NCBI RefSeq assembly: GCF_001905825.1 | Contig: NZ_LIVV01000009.1 | Location: forward strand, 389,600-453,599 | Length of the DNA stretch: 64,000 nt | Reading direction: 5' to 3' | From: Streptomyces sp. CB02009 | Lineage (GTDB): Bacteria; Actinomycetota; Actinomycetes; Streptomycetales; Streptomycetaceae | The notes under the pieces: generated by a model | Seen by the model: only the letters and a program-made list of their open reading frames with translations | What the model was told of the DNA's origin: nothing | Databases searched by the model: none | Part shown: positions 7,371 through 16,005 of the stretch, in pieces | Layout: each line of letters starts with the position of its first letter | Numbering within the stretch: the first letter of the stretch is position 1 | Position numbers and translations under genes: made by a program

Positions 7371-7835
7371 ATGGACGAGCGTCTCAGCAGGGAGAGCGCC
7401 CGGCGGTGGCTCGCGACGGCTGTCGCCGAGGCCCGCGCCGGGCTCGCCGAGGGCGGGATCCCGATCGGGGCCGCGCTGTACGGGGCGGACGGCGCGCTGC
7501 TCGGGCGCGGGCACAACCGGCGGGTGCAGGACGGGGATCCGTCGGCGCACGCGGAGACCGCCGCCTTCCGGGCCGCCGGCCGGCAGCGCTCGTACCGGGG
7601 CACGACGATGGTGACGACCCTCTCGCCCTGCTGGTACTGCTCCGGTCTGGTGCGGCAGTTCGGGATCTCGCGGGTGGTCGTCGGGGAGGCCGAGACCTTC
7701 CACGGCGGGCACGACTGGCTGGCGGGGCACGGGGTCGAGGTCTTCGTCCTCGACGACCCCGCGTGCACGGCGCTGATGCGGGAGTTCATCGCCGAGCAGC
7801 CGGCTCTCTGGAACGAGGACATCGGCGATGAGTGA
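7371..7835 (+). CDS. Cytosine/nucleoside deaminase family protein
   Basis: 154 residues with the zinc-dependent deaminase fold: HAE at residues 60-62 supplies a zinc ligand and the catalytic glutamate, and SPCWYC (Cys87, Cys90) supplies the other two ligands. The sequence around FGISRVVVGEAETFHGGHDW is closest to yeast-type cytosine deaminases and related nucleoside deaminases. Substrate not certain: cytosine, a modified pyrimidine or guanine are all possible. The stop overlaps the next gene by 8 bp, so it is translationally coupled to the 2OG-oxygenase, suggesting they act on related substrates. Confidence 0.88.
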   Translation: MDERLSRESARRWLATAVAEARAGLAEGGIPIGAALYGADGALLGRGHNRRVQDGDPSAHAETAAFRAAGRQRSYRGTTMVTTLSPCWYCSGLVRQFGISRVVVGEAETFHGGHDWLAGHGVEVFVLDDPACTALMREFIAEQPALWNEDIGDE

Positions 7836-8859
7836 CGGGACGGGCGAGCGGAAGCGCGACGGAACGGGCGACAGAGGCCCGGGCGGGGCGCGCCGCGGAA
7901 CGGGCGACGGCGGCCCGGGCGGGGCACGCCACGGAACAGGCCCCGGCGGCGCGGGCGCGGCGCGGCTCCCCACCGTCGATCTGACCCGTGACGCCGCCCC
8001 GCAGCTGCCCGCCGTCGACCGCGCCCTGCGCGAGGCCGGGTTCCTCCTCGTCACCGGCCACGGTGTCGACCCCGGGCTCCGGGCCGGGATCCGCGCGGCC
8101 GCCCGCCGCTTCTTCCACCTCCCGTCCGCCGCGAAGGAGCCGTACGCCGTGCGGGTCGGCGGCCGGGGCTGGCTCGGGCCCGGCGCCGAGGCCAACGGAT
8201 ACGCGGAGGGCACGGCGACGCCGCCGGACCTGAAGGAGTCGCTGTCCTTCGCGGCGGACGAACCGACCGGCGACCCGGCCGTGGACGCCGAATGGTTCCT
8301 GCCGAACTCCTGGCCCGCCGAGATCCCCGAGCTGAAACCGCTGGTGGAGACGTATCTGGCGGAGATGAAGGCGCTCTCGGACCGGGTCCTGGACCTGCTC
8401 GGCGAGGCCCTCGGCGAGGAGCGGGACTTCTTCACCCGGCACACCGGGCACCCCACCTTCGGCTTCAACATCAACTGGTACCCGGGGCGGGAGCGGACGG
8501 GCGAGCCGGAGCCCGGCCAGTTCCGCATCGGCCCGCACACGGACTTCGGCACGGTCACCGTGCTTGACCGGGAGGCCGGCAAGGGCGGTCTGCAGGTCTT
8601 CACCGACGCGGGCGGCTGGCAGGACGCCCCGTACGACCCGGCCGCCTTCACCGTCAACATCGGTGACCTCATGGCCGGTTGGACCGGCGGCCGCTGGCGT
8701 TCGGGACGCCACCGGGTGCTGCCGCCGCCGGCCGAGGCCCCCGCGGAGGAGCTGATGTCGCTCGTGTACTTCTACGAGTGCACGCCCGGGACGACGATCC
8801 ACGGCATCGAGTCGCACGGATATCTGCGGGCCCAGCTCGACGCGATCGCCACGGACTGA
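7828..8859 (+). CDS. Isopenicillin-N-synthase-like 2OG-Fe(II) oxygenase
   Basis: 343 residues. After a repetitive Gly/Arg tail come the DIOX_N domain (from about residue 48) and the double-stranded beta-helix core. The iron facial triad is visible as His237 and Asp239 (PHTDFG) and His295 (SGRHRV). The 2-oxoglutarate-binding RxS motif usual in this family is not evident; the region reads EELMSLVYFY, as in several actinobacterial relatives. Overlaps the deaminase gene by 8 bp. The substrate is unknown; such enzymes hydroxylate or oxidise nucleobases, amino acids or antibiotics. A close homologue of true penicillin biosynthesis is not implied. Confidence 0.88.
   Translation: MSDGTGERKRDGTGDRGPGGARRGTGDGGPGGARHGTGPGGAGAARLPTVDLTRDAAPQLPAVDRALREAGFLLVTGHGVDPGLRAGIRAAARRFFHLPSAAKEPYAVRVGGRGWLGPGAEANGYAEGTATPPDLKESLSFAADEPTGDPAVDAEWFLPNSWPAEIPELKPLVETYLAEMKALSDRVLDLLGEALGEERDFFTRHTGHPTFGFNINWYPGRERTGEPEPGQFRIGPHTDFGTVTVLDREAGKGGLQVFTDAGGWQDAPYDPAAFTVNIGDLMAGWTGGRWRSGRHRVLPPPAEAPAEELMSLVYFYECTPGTTIHGIESHGYLRAQLDAIATD
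7861..7968 (+). repeat. Three tandem 36-bp repeats inside the oxygenase gene
   Basis: Units begin at 7861, 7897 and 7933, each starting GGAAC; the first two are almost identical, the third is diverged. They encode the 12-residue repeats GTGDRGPGGARR, GTGDGGPGGARH and GTGPGGAGAARL in the N-terminal tail of the oxygenase. The period is a multiple of three, so copy-number change would keep the frame. Confidence 0.85.
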
Positions 8860-8948
8860 CAACAGGTGCGGAACAGACTCGAAAAGCCGACCGCTTTCCC
8901 AACACACCGTCGATATCCTTGAGTTGACTGTGACGGGGGTGGCAGGTC

Positions 8949-11042
8949 GTGGACAGGGAGCTGTACGGCCGCGAGGCGGCCTTGCACGATGCCGGACTGG
9001 TCGCGCGCCTCAGCGGCCTCACGAAGCACGGCGCCTCCCGGGTGCCGTTCGAGCACGGTGACGATCCGCCGGTCACCGTCTTCACCGGCGGGCGCGGTAC
9101 GGGCAAGACCGCCCTGCTCAAGGAGGTCCGCAACCGCTACAAGGGGTACACGCCGCTGGCGCTCCTCGACTGCGCCCACATCGAGCCGCCCGCCGACCAC
9201 GGGCCCGGCTGGACCCCGCTCACCGGGGCCCTCGCCGAGCTCGCCGTACAGCTGTCGCCGAAGGTGCTCGGCGCGCGGCCGGTGAAGTTCCCCCGGGTGT
9301 CGCTCGGCCTCGTCGCGGTCGCCTCGCTCGGCTGGTCGCAGGAGGACGACGAGCGGGCCCGGCGCGACCTCCAGCGGCTCGGGCCGCTCCTCGCGACCGT
9401 CGACCCGACCCGGGGCGCGGCCACCCACTGGGTCGGCAAGGTGCTCGCCAAGCTGGCCGCCACGTTCGCCGAGGCCACCGTCCCGCTCGCCGGACTCCTC
9501 GCGGAGGCGACCGTGGAGACCGTCCTCGAGGAGGTGTTCGGCCGCCTCCAGCGCGCCTCGGAGAGCTGGTACGGCGCCTACCGCAACGCCGGCGGACGCG
9601 GCAAGGCGGGGCTCCAGCAGCTCGCGATCGACTTCGAGCAGGGCGGCCGGCGCCGCGCCGAGGCGGAGGGCTTCCTCGTCGGCGCGCTGACCGAGGACCT
9701 CCTCCACCCGTACGTGGGGATCCGGCGCGGCGGCCGGATCGGCCGCCCGCTGATCCTCCTGGACAACGCCCACGAACCGCTCGGCCGGCAGCTCGTCGAA
9801 CCGGTGCTGCGCGCCCGCTCCGAGGGCCGCCGCGACCGGGTCGTCATCCTCGCCGCCTCCCGGGTCCGCGAGCACGAGGGACTGCGCAACGCCACCAGGA
9901 CCCGGCTGCCGGAGACCGCGCACCGGGCGCCCAGCCCGCGCGACGCCCGCGTCGGCTCCGGCATCCTCGCCGTGGAACTCACCCCGCTCTCCCCCTCCCA
10001 GACCCGCTCCGCCTTCGACCACCACGACCCGGCCGGCCGGACGCCCACCGAACTCGCGCGTGCCGTCCACCGGTTGACCGGCGGCCGGCCGCTCGGCGTC
10101 GCGCTCCTCGGCCAGGCCGCCGGAGAGGCCCCGGCCCACCTGCGGGCCGGCCTCACCCCGGGCGGGCTGCTCGACCTGACCGTGGAGCTCCGCGAGGACG
10201 CCCCGCCGGTGCCCGTCGCCCCCACCCTCCTCGCCGAACTCCTCCCGGTGCGGCGGCCCGGCCCGTACGCCGTGCTCGCCGCCGCCCACGACGAGGAGTC
10301 CGCCCGGATGCTCGCCCACGCCCGGCTCCAGGGCGAGTCCCTGGACGGGGACGTGGCGCTGCGCGTCCGCGACCAGCTGCGCGCCGAGGACTGGGCCGCC
10401 TCCGAACCGGGCTCGGGCCACTTCGTCGCCGACCCGCTGCTGCGCGCCCTGCTGCTGCACCGCCTCCGTTTCGAGGACGGCGACCATCCCCGGTACGCGG
10501 CCTGGCACGCCGTCCACGAGACCCTGCACCGGCACTACGGCCCCGAGCCCGGCCCGTACCGCCTCCATCACGACCTGGCCCTCGGCCGCACCGAGGAGGC
10601 CGTCACCCAGCTGCGGCTCACCTTCCCCGAGCGGGACGTCCTCGGCTGGCTGGGGCGCCTGCGGTTCATCGGCTCCGCCCCGTACCCCCGCGAGCACGGC
10701 AGGACCGGGCCGGACCCGCGCCGGGCGATCGCCCTCGGCCAACGGCCCGCGGAAGGGACGAGGGGCGCCGCGACCGACGCCCTGCCTCCCGGACTCGACC
10801 ACGACACCACCGAACTCCACCTGTCCGTACGGCGACTGCTGCATGCCGTATGGCTGCTGACCGATCCGCTCGCACTGCCCGACGACGAGGTGGCCGACCG
10901 CCTCGCGCACGAACTGCGCCGGCTCTCCGGCCGCCATCTGACGGGCAGCGGTTCGCTCTGGGACGCGGCCACCCACTGGCCGCGCGACATCCGTGCCTGG
11001 CGGGAGCCGTCGCTGCCGCCGGGCCGCGAGGACGGAGTCTGA
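8949..11042 (+). CDS. P-loop ATPase paired with a membrane-anchored sensor
   Basis: 697 residues starting with GTG. A single P-loop domain lies near the N-terminus: Walker A GGRGTGKT at residues 47-54 and a Walker B-like LILLDNAH at about 268-275, separated by a helical insertion. The long C-terminal part (about 300-697) contains a winged-helix-like region and helices and resembles the STAND/AAA-type signalling ATPases common in Streptomyces, although I see no clear repeat domain. No membrane segment. Only 4 bp separate it from the next gene, which encodes an anchored periplasmic-binding-like protein, so the two probably work together. Function unknown. Confidence 0.78.
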   Translation: MDRELYGREAALHDAGLVARLSGLTKHGASRVPFEHGDDPPVTVFTGGRGTGKTALLKEVRNRYKGYTPLALLDCAHIEPPADHGPGWTPLTGALAELAVQLSPKVLGARPVKFPRVSLGLVAVASLGWSQEDDERARRDLQRLGPLLATVDPTRGAATHWVGKVLAKLAATFAEATVPLAGLLAEATVETVLEEVFGRLQRASESWYGAYRNAGGRGKAGLQQLAIDFEQGGRRRAEAEGFLVGALTEDLLHPYVGIRRGGRIGRPLILLDNAHEPLGRQLVEPVLRARSEGRRDRVVILAASRVREHEGLRNATRTRLPETAHRAPSPRDARVGSGILAVELTPLSPSQTRSAFDHHDPAGRTPTELARAVHRLTGGRPLGVALLGQAAGEAPAHLRAGLTPGGLLDLTVELREDAPPVPVAPTLLAELLPVRRPGPYAVLAAAHDEESARMLAHARLQGESLDGDVALRVRDQLRAEDWAASEPGSGHFVADPLLRALLLHRLRFEDGDHPRYAAWHAVHETLHRHYGPEPGPYRLHHDLALGRTEEAVTQLRLTFPERDVLGWLGRLRFIGSAPYPREHGRTGPDPRRAIALGQRPAEGTRGAATDALPPGLDHDTTELHLSVRRLLHAVWLLTDPLALPDDEVADRLAHELRRLSGRHLTGSGSLWDAATHWPRDIRAWREPSLPPGREDGV

Positions 11043-11046
11043 CGCC

Positions 11047-12618
11047 ATGCCCGACCGCCCGACCGCCCCGCGCATCGGCCGACCGCTCGACCGGCTGCGG
11101 CGCCGCGTCCGCACCCCCCGCCAGAAGCTCGTCGCGTCCGTCGTCACCGCCGCCGTCGTCCTCGGCCTCGGCGGGTACGCCGTCGTCCGGATCACCACCC
11201 CGGAGGACCGTTCCTGCGCCGCGGGGGTCGAGAGACCCGAGGGCAGCGGCGAATGCGTCGGCGTCAACGGCGACGGCCACGCCTTCGGCATACCCGAACT
11301 CGCCGAGGTCGCCCGGGCCATCGGCGCCGAGAACGCCTCGCTCAAGCCCGGCGAGTACGCCACCGTCGCCGTCCTCCTGCCGCTGACCTCCACCGACAGC
11401 GGCATGCGGGTCAAGGTGCTGCACGAGGTCCAGGGCGCGTACGCCTACCAGTACCGGGCCAACCACGAGTCCAACAGCGAGACCCCGAAGATCCGCCTCG
11501 TCCTCGCCAACACCGGCAAGGGAAACGCCCACTGGCGCGGCACCGTCGACCGGCTCATCGGCATGACCGGCGCCCCCGACCGGCTGCGGGCCGTCTCCGG
11601 GGTCGCCACCTCCTCCACCGAGGTGCGCGAGTCGGTGACCGCCCTCACCGGCGCCGGGATCGCCGTCGTCGGCACCACCATCACCGCCGACGACATCGCC
11701 AACGGCCCGGGCCCCGGACACAACCGCTACCCCGGCCTCGCCCGCGTCTCCCCCACCAACAACGACGAGGCCAAGGCCCTCGCGAACTTCGGCCGCGTCG
11801 ACGCCGCCAAGGCCCTCCTCGTCCAGGACACCCGCAGCGGCGACCACTACACCGACACCCTCAAGTCCGCCTTCGCCGCCTCCCTCAAGGGCGCGCCCTA
11901 CGAGCCGCAGCTCTTCACCTCGCCCGCCGACCCCACCGACGAGGGCACCACCGCCAACACCTTCCGGCAGATCACCCATCTCATCTGCGACACCCGCGCC
12001 GAGACGGTCTTCTTCGCGGGCCGCCACACCCAGCTGCGCCAGTTCATCAACGCGCTCGGCTCGCGCGGCTGCCTCGACCGCGCCTTCACGATCCTGACCG
12101 GCGACGAGGGCTCGTACCTGGGCGCGGACGAGAAGCTCGACCGGAGCGCCCTGAAGGCGAAGCTGACCGTGCGGTACGCGGCGCTCGCCCACCCGGACGC
12201 GTGGAAGCCGGGGGCGGGGCGGAAGGTCCCGGCGACGGGCGGTTCGGTGGTGGCGTACTCGACCTTCGTGACGGACATCGCCCGTGCGTCGAAGGAGCCG
12301 GTGCCGCTCGCGGACGGCCAGGCGATCGTCGCGTACGACGCGATGGCGACGGCGGTGCACGCGATCCGCCAGGCGACCCCGCAGGGCGCGCAGTACCCGG
12401 AACTCGCCGACGTGGTCACCCAGTGGCCGCAGGTCAAGGGCTCGCTGCGGGTGCAGGGGGCGAGCGGCTGGATCTGCCTGGACAACTACGGGAACCCCTA
12501 CAACAAGGCGGTCCCGATCGTGGAACTCGCCCAGGACGGCAGCCAGCGCTTCGTCCAGATCGCCTGGCCGGAGGGCAGACCGCCGTCGGCCTCCTGCCTG
12601 CCGCCGAAGCGGGGATGA
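11047..12618 (+). CDS. Membrane-anchored type-1 periplasmic-binding-protein-like sensor
   Basis: 523 residues. A basic cytoplasmic N-terminus (MPDRPTAPRIGRPLDRLRRR) leads into one transmembrane helix at about residues 27-48. The extracytoplasmic part has a Leu/Ile/Val-binding-protein-like fold, with segments such as AVVGTTITADDIA and GFSATS-like VSPTNNDEAKALANF seen in branched-chain amino acid ABC-binding proteins. It has no lipobox, no permease gene and no canonical ABC ATPase beside it; instead it follows a soluble P-loop ATPase. I infer a ligand-sensing surface protein rather than a transporter component. Four cysteines in the C-terminal half could form disulfides. Confidence 0.78.
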   Translation: MPDRPTAPRIGRPLDRLRRRVRTPRQKLVASVVTAAVVLGLGGYAVVRITTPEDRSCAAGVERPEGSGECVGVNGDGHAFGIPELAEVARAIGAENASLKPGEYATVAVLLPLTSTDSGMRVKVLHEVQGAYAYQYRANHESNSETPKIRLVLANTGKGNAHWRGTVDRLIGMTGAPDRLRAVSGVATSSTEVRESVTALTGAGIAVVGTTITADDIANGPGPGHNRYPGLARVSPTNNDEAKALANFGRVDAAKALLVQDTRSGDHYTDTLKSAFAASLKGAPYEPQLFTSPADPTDEGTTANTFRQITHLICDTRAETVFFAGRHTQLRQFINALGSRGCLDRAFTILTGDEGSYLGADEKLDRSALKAKLTVRYAALAHPDAWKPGAGRKVPATGGSVVAYSTFVTDIARASKEPVPLADGQAIVAYDAMATAVHAIRQATPQGAQYPELADVVTQWPQVKGSLRVQGASGWICLDNYGNPYNKAVPIVELAQDGSQRFVQIAWPEGRPPSASCLPPKRG

Positions 12619-12635
12619 GCCCCGCGGCCCCCAGG

Positions 12636-13145
12636 TCAGAGCGTCGACGGGTTGGTGCAGCTGTAGAGGAGCGCGCCACGGTCGTAGTAGTGCGGCCAGC
12701 GCATGCGGCTGCGGGTCTCGGGGCCGTAGACGCCGTCGGCGCTGGCGGAGAGTCCGAGCCGGTTCTTCTGGAGCCACTCGACGGCCTCGACCGTGCCCGT
12801 GCCGTAGACGCCGTCGAAGCCACCGGACCGGGTGATCCGCTCCGAGGCCCATGTGCCGCCGTAGCAGATGACGATGGCCTTCTGGAGCTCTTCGACCGCC
12901 GCGTCGGCGCCCTCGAAGTAGCGCAGGTAGCAGGAGAGCCCGTTGCCCGTGCGGGCCGGGATCCGGTACTCGTTGCTTCCGCCGAGGGAGGGCACGTCCC
13001 GCCACGAGGTGGTGTTGCAGGGGCCGTACGCGGCGTAGGCGGGCGTGGTCATCGCCGGGCCGGCGGTCAGGCCGGCGGTGAAGAGGAGCGCCAGAGCTCC
13101 CCTCGTCCCCTTCCGCAGGCCGGGCGTCCTCGGTACTCGTCGCAC
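12636..13145 (-). CDS. Secreted peptidoglycan-binding domain protein
   Basis: 169 residues starting with GTG (GGAAGGA 7 nt upstream). A Sec signal peptide (GALALLFTAGLTAGPAMTTP then AYA-A cleavage) precedes a PG_binding_1 domain recognisable from GGFDGVYGTGTVEAVEWLQ and ADGVYGPETRSRMRW, the repeated D-G-x-Y/F-G-P pattern that binds cell-wall peptidoglycan. There is no catalytic domain. Four cysteines probably make two disulfides. Convergent with the sensor gene at 11047, with only 17 bp between stops. Confidence 0.85.
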   Translation of the reverse strand: MRRVPRTPGLRKGTRGALALLFTAGLTAGPAMTTPAYAAYGPCNTTSWRDVPSLGGSNEYRIPARTGNGLSCYLRYFEGADAAVEELQKAIVICYGGTWASERITRSGGFDGVYGTGTVEAVEWLQKNRLGLSASADGVYGPETRSRMRWPHYYDRGALLYSCTNPSTL

Positions 13146-13365
13146 GATGCAGTCCTTCCGGTCGGTGTGGTCGTCACGCGGCCTGGTGACGGCCCCGCCA
13201 ACGGACCCTAGGTTCGCCGTGGGCATCGCACTGTGTCGTGCGTGCAGGGAACTTCTCCGTACGCGCAGCGATCCCGTCGCCACCGCGGGGAGAACCGTGG
13301 CGACGGTCCGTTCGTCCTTCACACGCAGGGAACTCCGTCCGTACCGCACCAGGAAGGCCCGCCTC

Positions 13366-14334
13366 ATGAGTCCGGTGCTGGACACCGCGTTCGTACCGCC
13401 GCGGGACCGGGAAGAAGTGGTCCGGCACGCCGTGTGGGAATCGGTGGTGGCGGTCGACATCGACCACCGCCCCGCGGCCGAGGACCTCTCGGTTCGCATC
13501 GGGCTCGCCTCCGTCGGGCCGCTCACGATCTGCTCGGCGCGGGCGACCGCGGTCACGATCCACCGGACAGCGCGGCTGGCCAGGAAGGACGAGGAGCCGG
13601 CCGTCTTCCTCGGTCTGCAGATGACGGGCACCAGCCTGGTGGTGCAGAACGGCCGCGAGTGCCTGCTGAGGCCCGGAGACTTCGCCGTCTACGAATCGGC
13701 CGCTCCCTACACGCTGCTCTTCGACGAGGGAGTCGACCACCACTTCCTTCGTCTGCCCCGTGCCGCACTCGCGCTCCCCGAGCGGCTGTTACGCGATGTC
13801 ACCGCGGTCCCCCTGTGCTCCGGCAACCCCGTCGCGCGCCTCGCCTTCGGCTACTTCTCCCAGCTGGCCGCCGACGACGAACTGCACCAGGGCGCGCACG
13901 CCGACGCCGTCGTGGGACCGGGCGTCGAACTGCTCCGTGCCGCACTGACGACCCGGCACGGCGACCCCGCCCTGGCCAGAGGACCGTTGGAGGCGACACT
14001 CAGCCTGCGGATCACCCAGTACGTCCGGACGCACCTGGCCGATCCGGATCTGTCAGCGGCCCGGATCGCCGCCGCGCACGGCATCTCCGTGCGTCATCTC
14101 TACGCAGTGCTGTCCCGCTCGGGCATCAGCCTCGGGGACTGGATCCGTACACGTCGCCTGGCCGAGTGCAGGCGGGAACTGGCCGGGCCGAACGGCCGCC
14201 TGCGGACCGTCGCGGCGATCGGACGGCGCTGGGGCTTCGTGAACGCGGCCCACTTCAGCAAGGTGTTCCGGCAGGTGTACGGCATGCCCCCTCGGGCCTG
14301 GCGCGATCAGAACCACCCCCGCTCCTCGGCATGA
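13366..14334 (+). CDS. AraC-family regulator with a TTA codon
   Basis: 322 residues. The N-terminal two thirds match the AraC-binding-like domain found in Streptomyces regulators (ARKDEEPAVFLGLQMTGTS, then GDFAVYESAAPYTLLFD). The C-terminal 100 residues are an AraC double helix-turn-helix, ending in FVNAAHFSKVFRQVYGMPP. The ATG at 13366 has AGGAAGG upstream. Codon 142 (13789-13791) is TTA, in frame, so translation should need the bldA leucyl-tRNA. The target is unknown; the divergent secreted peptidoglycan-binding gene at 12636 is the nearest candidate. Confidence 0.9.
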   Translation: MSPVLDTAFVPPRDREEVVRHAVWESVVAVDIDHRPAAEDLSVRIGLASVGPLTICSARATAVTIHRTARLARKDEEPAVFLGLQMTGTSLVVQNGRECLLRPGDFAVYESAAPYTLLFDEGVDHHFLRLPRAALALPERLLRDVTAVPLCSGNPVARLAFGYFSQLAADDELHQGAHADAVVGPGVELLRAALTTRHGDPALARGPLEATLSLRITQYVRTHLADPDLSAARIAAAHGISVRHLYAVLSRSGISLGDWIRTRRLAECRRELAGPNGRLRTVAAIGRRWGFVNAAHFSKVFRQVYGMPPRAWRDQNHPRSSA

Positions 14335-14350
14335 CGGCTCGGCCGGTGCC

Positions 14351-14884
14351 TCAGGGCTCCCAACGGGGCCAGCGCGCCTCGTCCCGCTCGTACAGGTCGC
14401 GCAGGTGCTGCCACCGCTCGGGCGACCAGGCGGTCCAGTCCGACGGGCGCCCGTCCAGCGCGGCAGCGAGCCGCTCGAAGTGGTCGTGCCACCCCGCGAG
14501 GCAGTCCAGCCGGTACTCCCGGTCGGCCCGCAGTTCGTTCGTGAAACGCAGCACGGTCGACCCGCCGCCCCCGGGCGCCCCCGGTTCCAGATGGAACCGG
14601 ATGCGTCCGTGCGTCGGATCGACCGTGTACTCGGCCACGTACTCGGGGTCCCAGGCGGTCACCCGCCCCGACACCTCGGAGTCACTGTTCAGCCAGCGGA
14701 GGGTGACCCGGCCGTCGAGCCGGGGTTCCAGCGGGTCCGCCGCGCAGAGCCAGCCCTCCAGGCCCTCGGGGGTGGCGACGGCCTCCCAGACCTCGGACAG
14801 CGGATGGGGCAGCTCCACGGCGAACCGCAGCAGCTGTGCCTCCCCGTCGTGGGTCTCGCACCTGCCCCGGGGTATCTCGCTCAT
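14351..14884 (-). CDS. SRPBCC (AHSA1/START-like) domain protein
   Basis: 177 residues with the SRPBCC ligand-binding fold: LPHPLSEVWEAVATPEGLEGW at the start of the domain and GWHDHFERLAAALDG near the C-terminus, as in AHSA1 and polyketide cyclase-like proteins. Such proteins bind hydrophobic ligands in a deep cavity or modulate chaperones; nothing here fixes the role. Convergent with the AraC gene, 16 bp between the stops. Confidence 0.82.
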   Translation of the reverse strand: MSEIPRGRCETHDGEAQLLRFAVELPHPLSEVWEAVATPEGLEGWLCAADPLEPRLDGRVTLRWLNSDSEVSGRVTAWDPEYVAEYTVDPTHGRIRFHLEPGAPGGGGSTVLRFTNELRADREYRLDCLAGWHDHFERLAAALDGRPSDWTAWSPERWQHLRDLYERDEARWPRWEP

Positions 14885-14916
14885 GCCACCAGGGTGGCCC
14901 CGGGGTCCCTCGCCCG

Positions 14917-16005
14917 CTACTCCACGCCCGCGTAGGAGTGCTTGCTGTTCACGAAGATGTTCACGCCGTAGTAGTTGAAGAGGAAGCAGCCGAAGGCGAT
15001 GAGCGCGATGTACGCGGCCTTCCGCCCCTTCCAGCCGGCCGTCGCGCGCGCGTGCAGGTACGCGGCGTAACCGACCCAGGTGATGAAGGACCAGACCTCC
15101 TTGGCGTCCCAGCCCCAGTAGCGGCCCCACGCGTCGCCGGCCCAGATCGCGCCCGCGATGATCGTGAAGGTCCAGAGCGGGAAGACCGCCGCGTTGACCC
15201 GGTACGAGAACTTGTCCAGCGAGGCCGCCGACGGCAGCCGCTCCATGACGGAGCGGGCGAACGCGCCCGGGTTCCCGCCGGTCGCGAGCTTGTTCTCGTA
15301 CGAGTCGCGGAAGAGGTACAGCAGGGTGGCGGTGGCGCCCAGGTAGAAGACCGCGCCGCAGAAGATCGCGGTGGAGACGTGGATCCACAGCCAGTACGAG
15401 TCGAGCGCGGGGACCAGCTGGTCACTGGGGGTCTTCAGCCAGGTGGTGGCCATGCCCAGGTCGAGCAGGACCGTGGTGACCAGCGGCAGGCCGAGCCAGC
15501 GCACGTTCTTCTTCGCGACGAGGAAGCCGAGGTACGCGCCGACCGCCACCGTCGAGAAGGTGGTGGAGAACTCGTACATGTTGCCCCAGGGGGCCCGCTG
15601 CACGGAGAGCGCCCGGGTGACCACGCCCGACGCCTCGACCAGGAAGGCGAGGACGGTGAGCGAGACGGCGATACGGCCGTACAGATCGCCCTTGGCGGTG
15701 CCGCCGGCGGCGCCGGGGCCGTCCGGGACGTCACGGGTGCCGGCCGCGGACCGGGTGACGACCTTCGGCTTCTCCAGGACGGCCGTGCCACCGGACGCCT
15801 GCTTGACCTGGACGGTCACGGCGGAGCCGGCGGCCGATGCCCGGGAGGTGAGCGCGGCGGCGGTACGGCCGACCTTGCTGCGGCTGCCCAGCACCCACTC
15901 GGCGATGTGGGCGAAGAAGGCCAGGGTGTAGACGGCCATCGAGGAGTAGATGAGCAGGTCGCTCATCCGCGCCAGGCTCTCGTTGGTCGTGGCGGCGAGG
16001 ATCAC
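14917..16005 (-). CDS. ccsB: Cytochrome c biogenesis protein CcsB (ResC)
   Basis: 362 residues and eight hydrophobic segments. The WWD-type heme-handling motif WGWDAKEVWS lies in the C-terminal third, flanked by conserved histidines, as in CcsA/ResC. With ResB it forms the System II synthase that moves heme across the membrane and attaches it to apocytochrome c. It begins with GTG overlapping the resB stop (GTGA), so expression is coupled. It is the last gene of the tlpA-ccdA-resB-ccsB operon. Confidence 0.94.
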   Translation of the reverse strand: MILAATTNESLARMSDLLIYSSMAVYTLAFFAHIAEWVLGSRSKVGRTAAALTSRASAAGSAVTVQVKQASGGTAVLEKPKVVTRSAAGTRDVPDGPGAAGGTAKGDLYGRIAVSLTVLAFLVEASGVVTRALSVQRAPWGNMYEFSTTFSTVAVGAYLGFLVAKKNVRWLGLPLVTTVLLDLGMATTWLKTPSDQLVPALDSYWLWIHVSTAIFCGAVFYLGATATLLYLFRDSYENKLATGGNPGAFARSVMERLPSAASLDKFSYRVNAAVFPLWTFTIIAGAIWAGDAWGRYWGWDAKEVWSFITWVGYAAYLHARATAGWKGRKAAYIALIAFGCFLFNYYGVNIFVNSKHSYAGVE

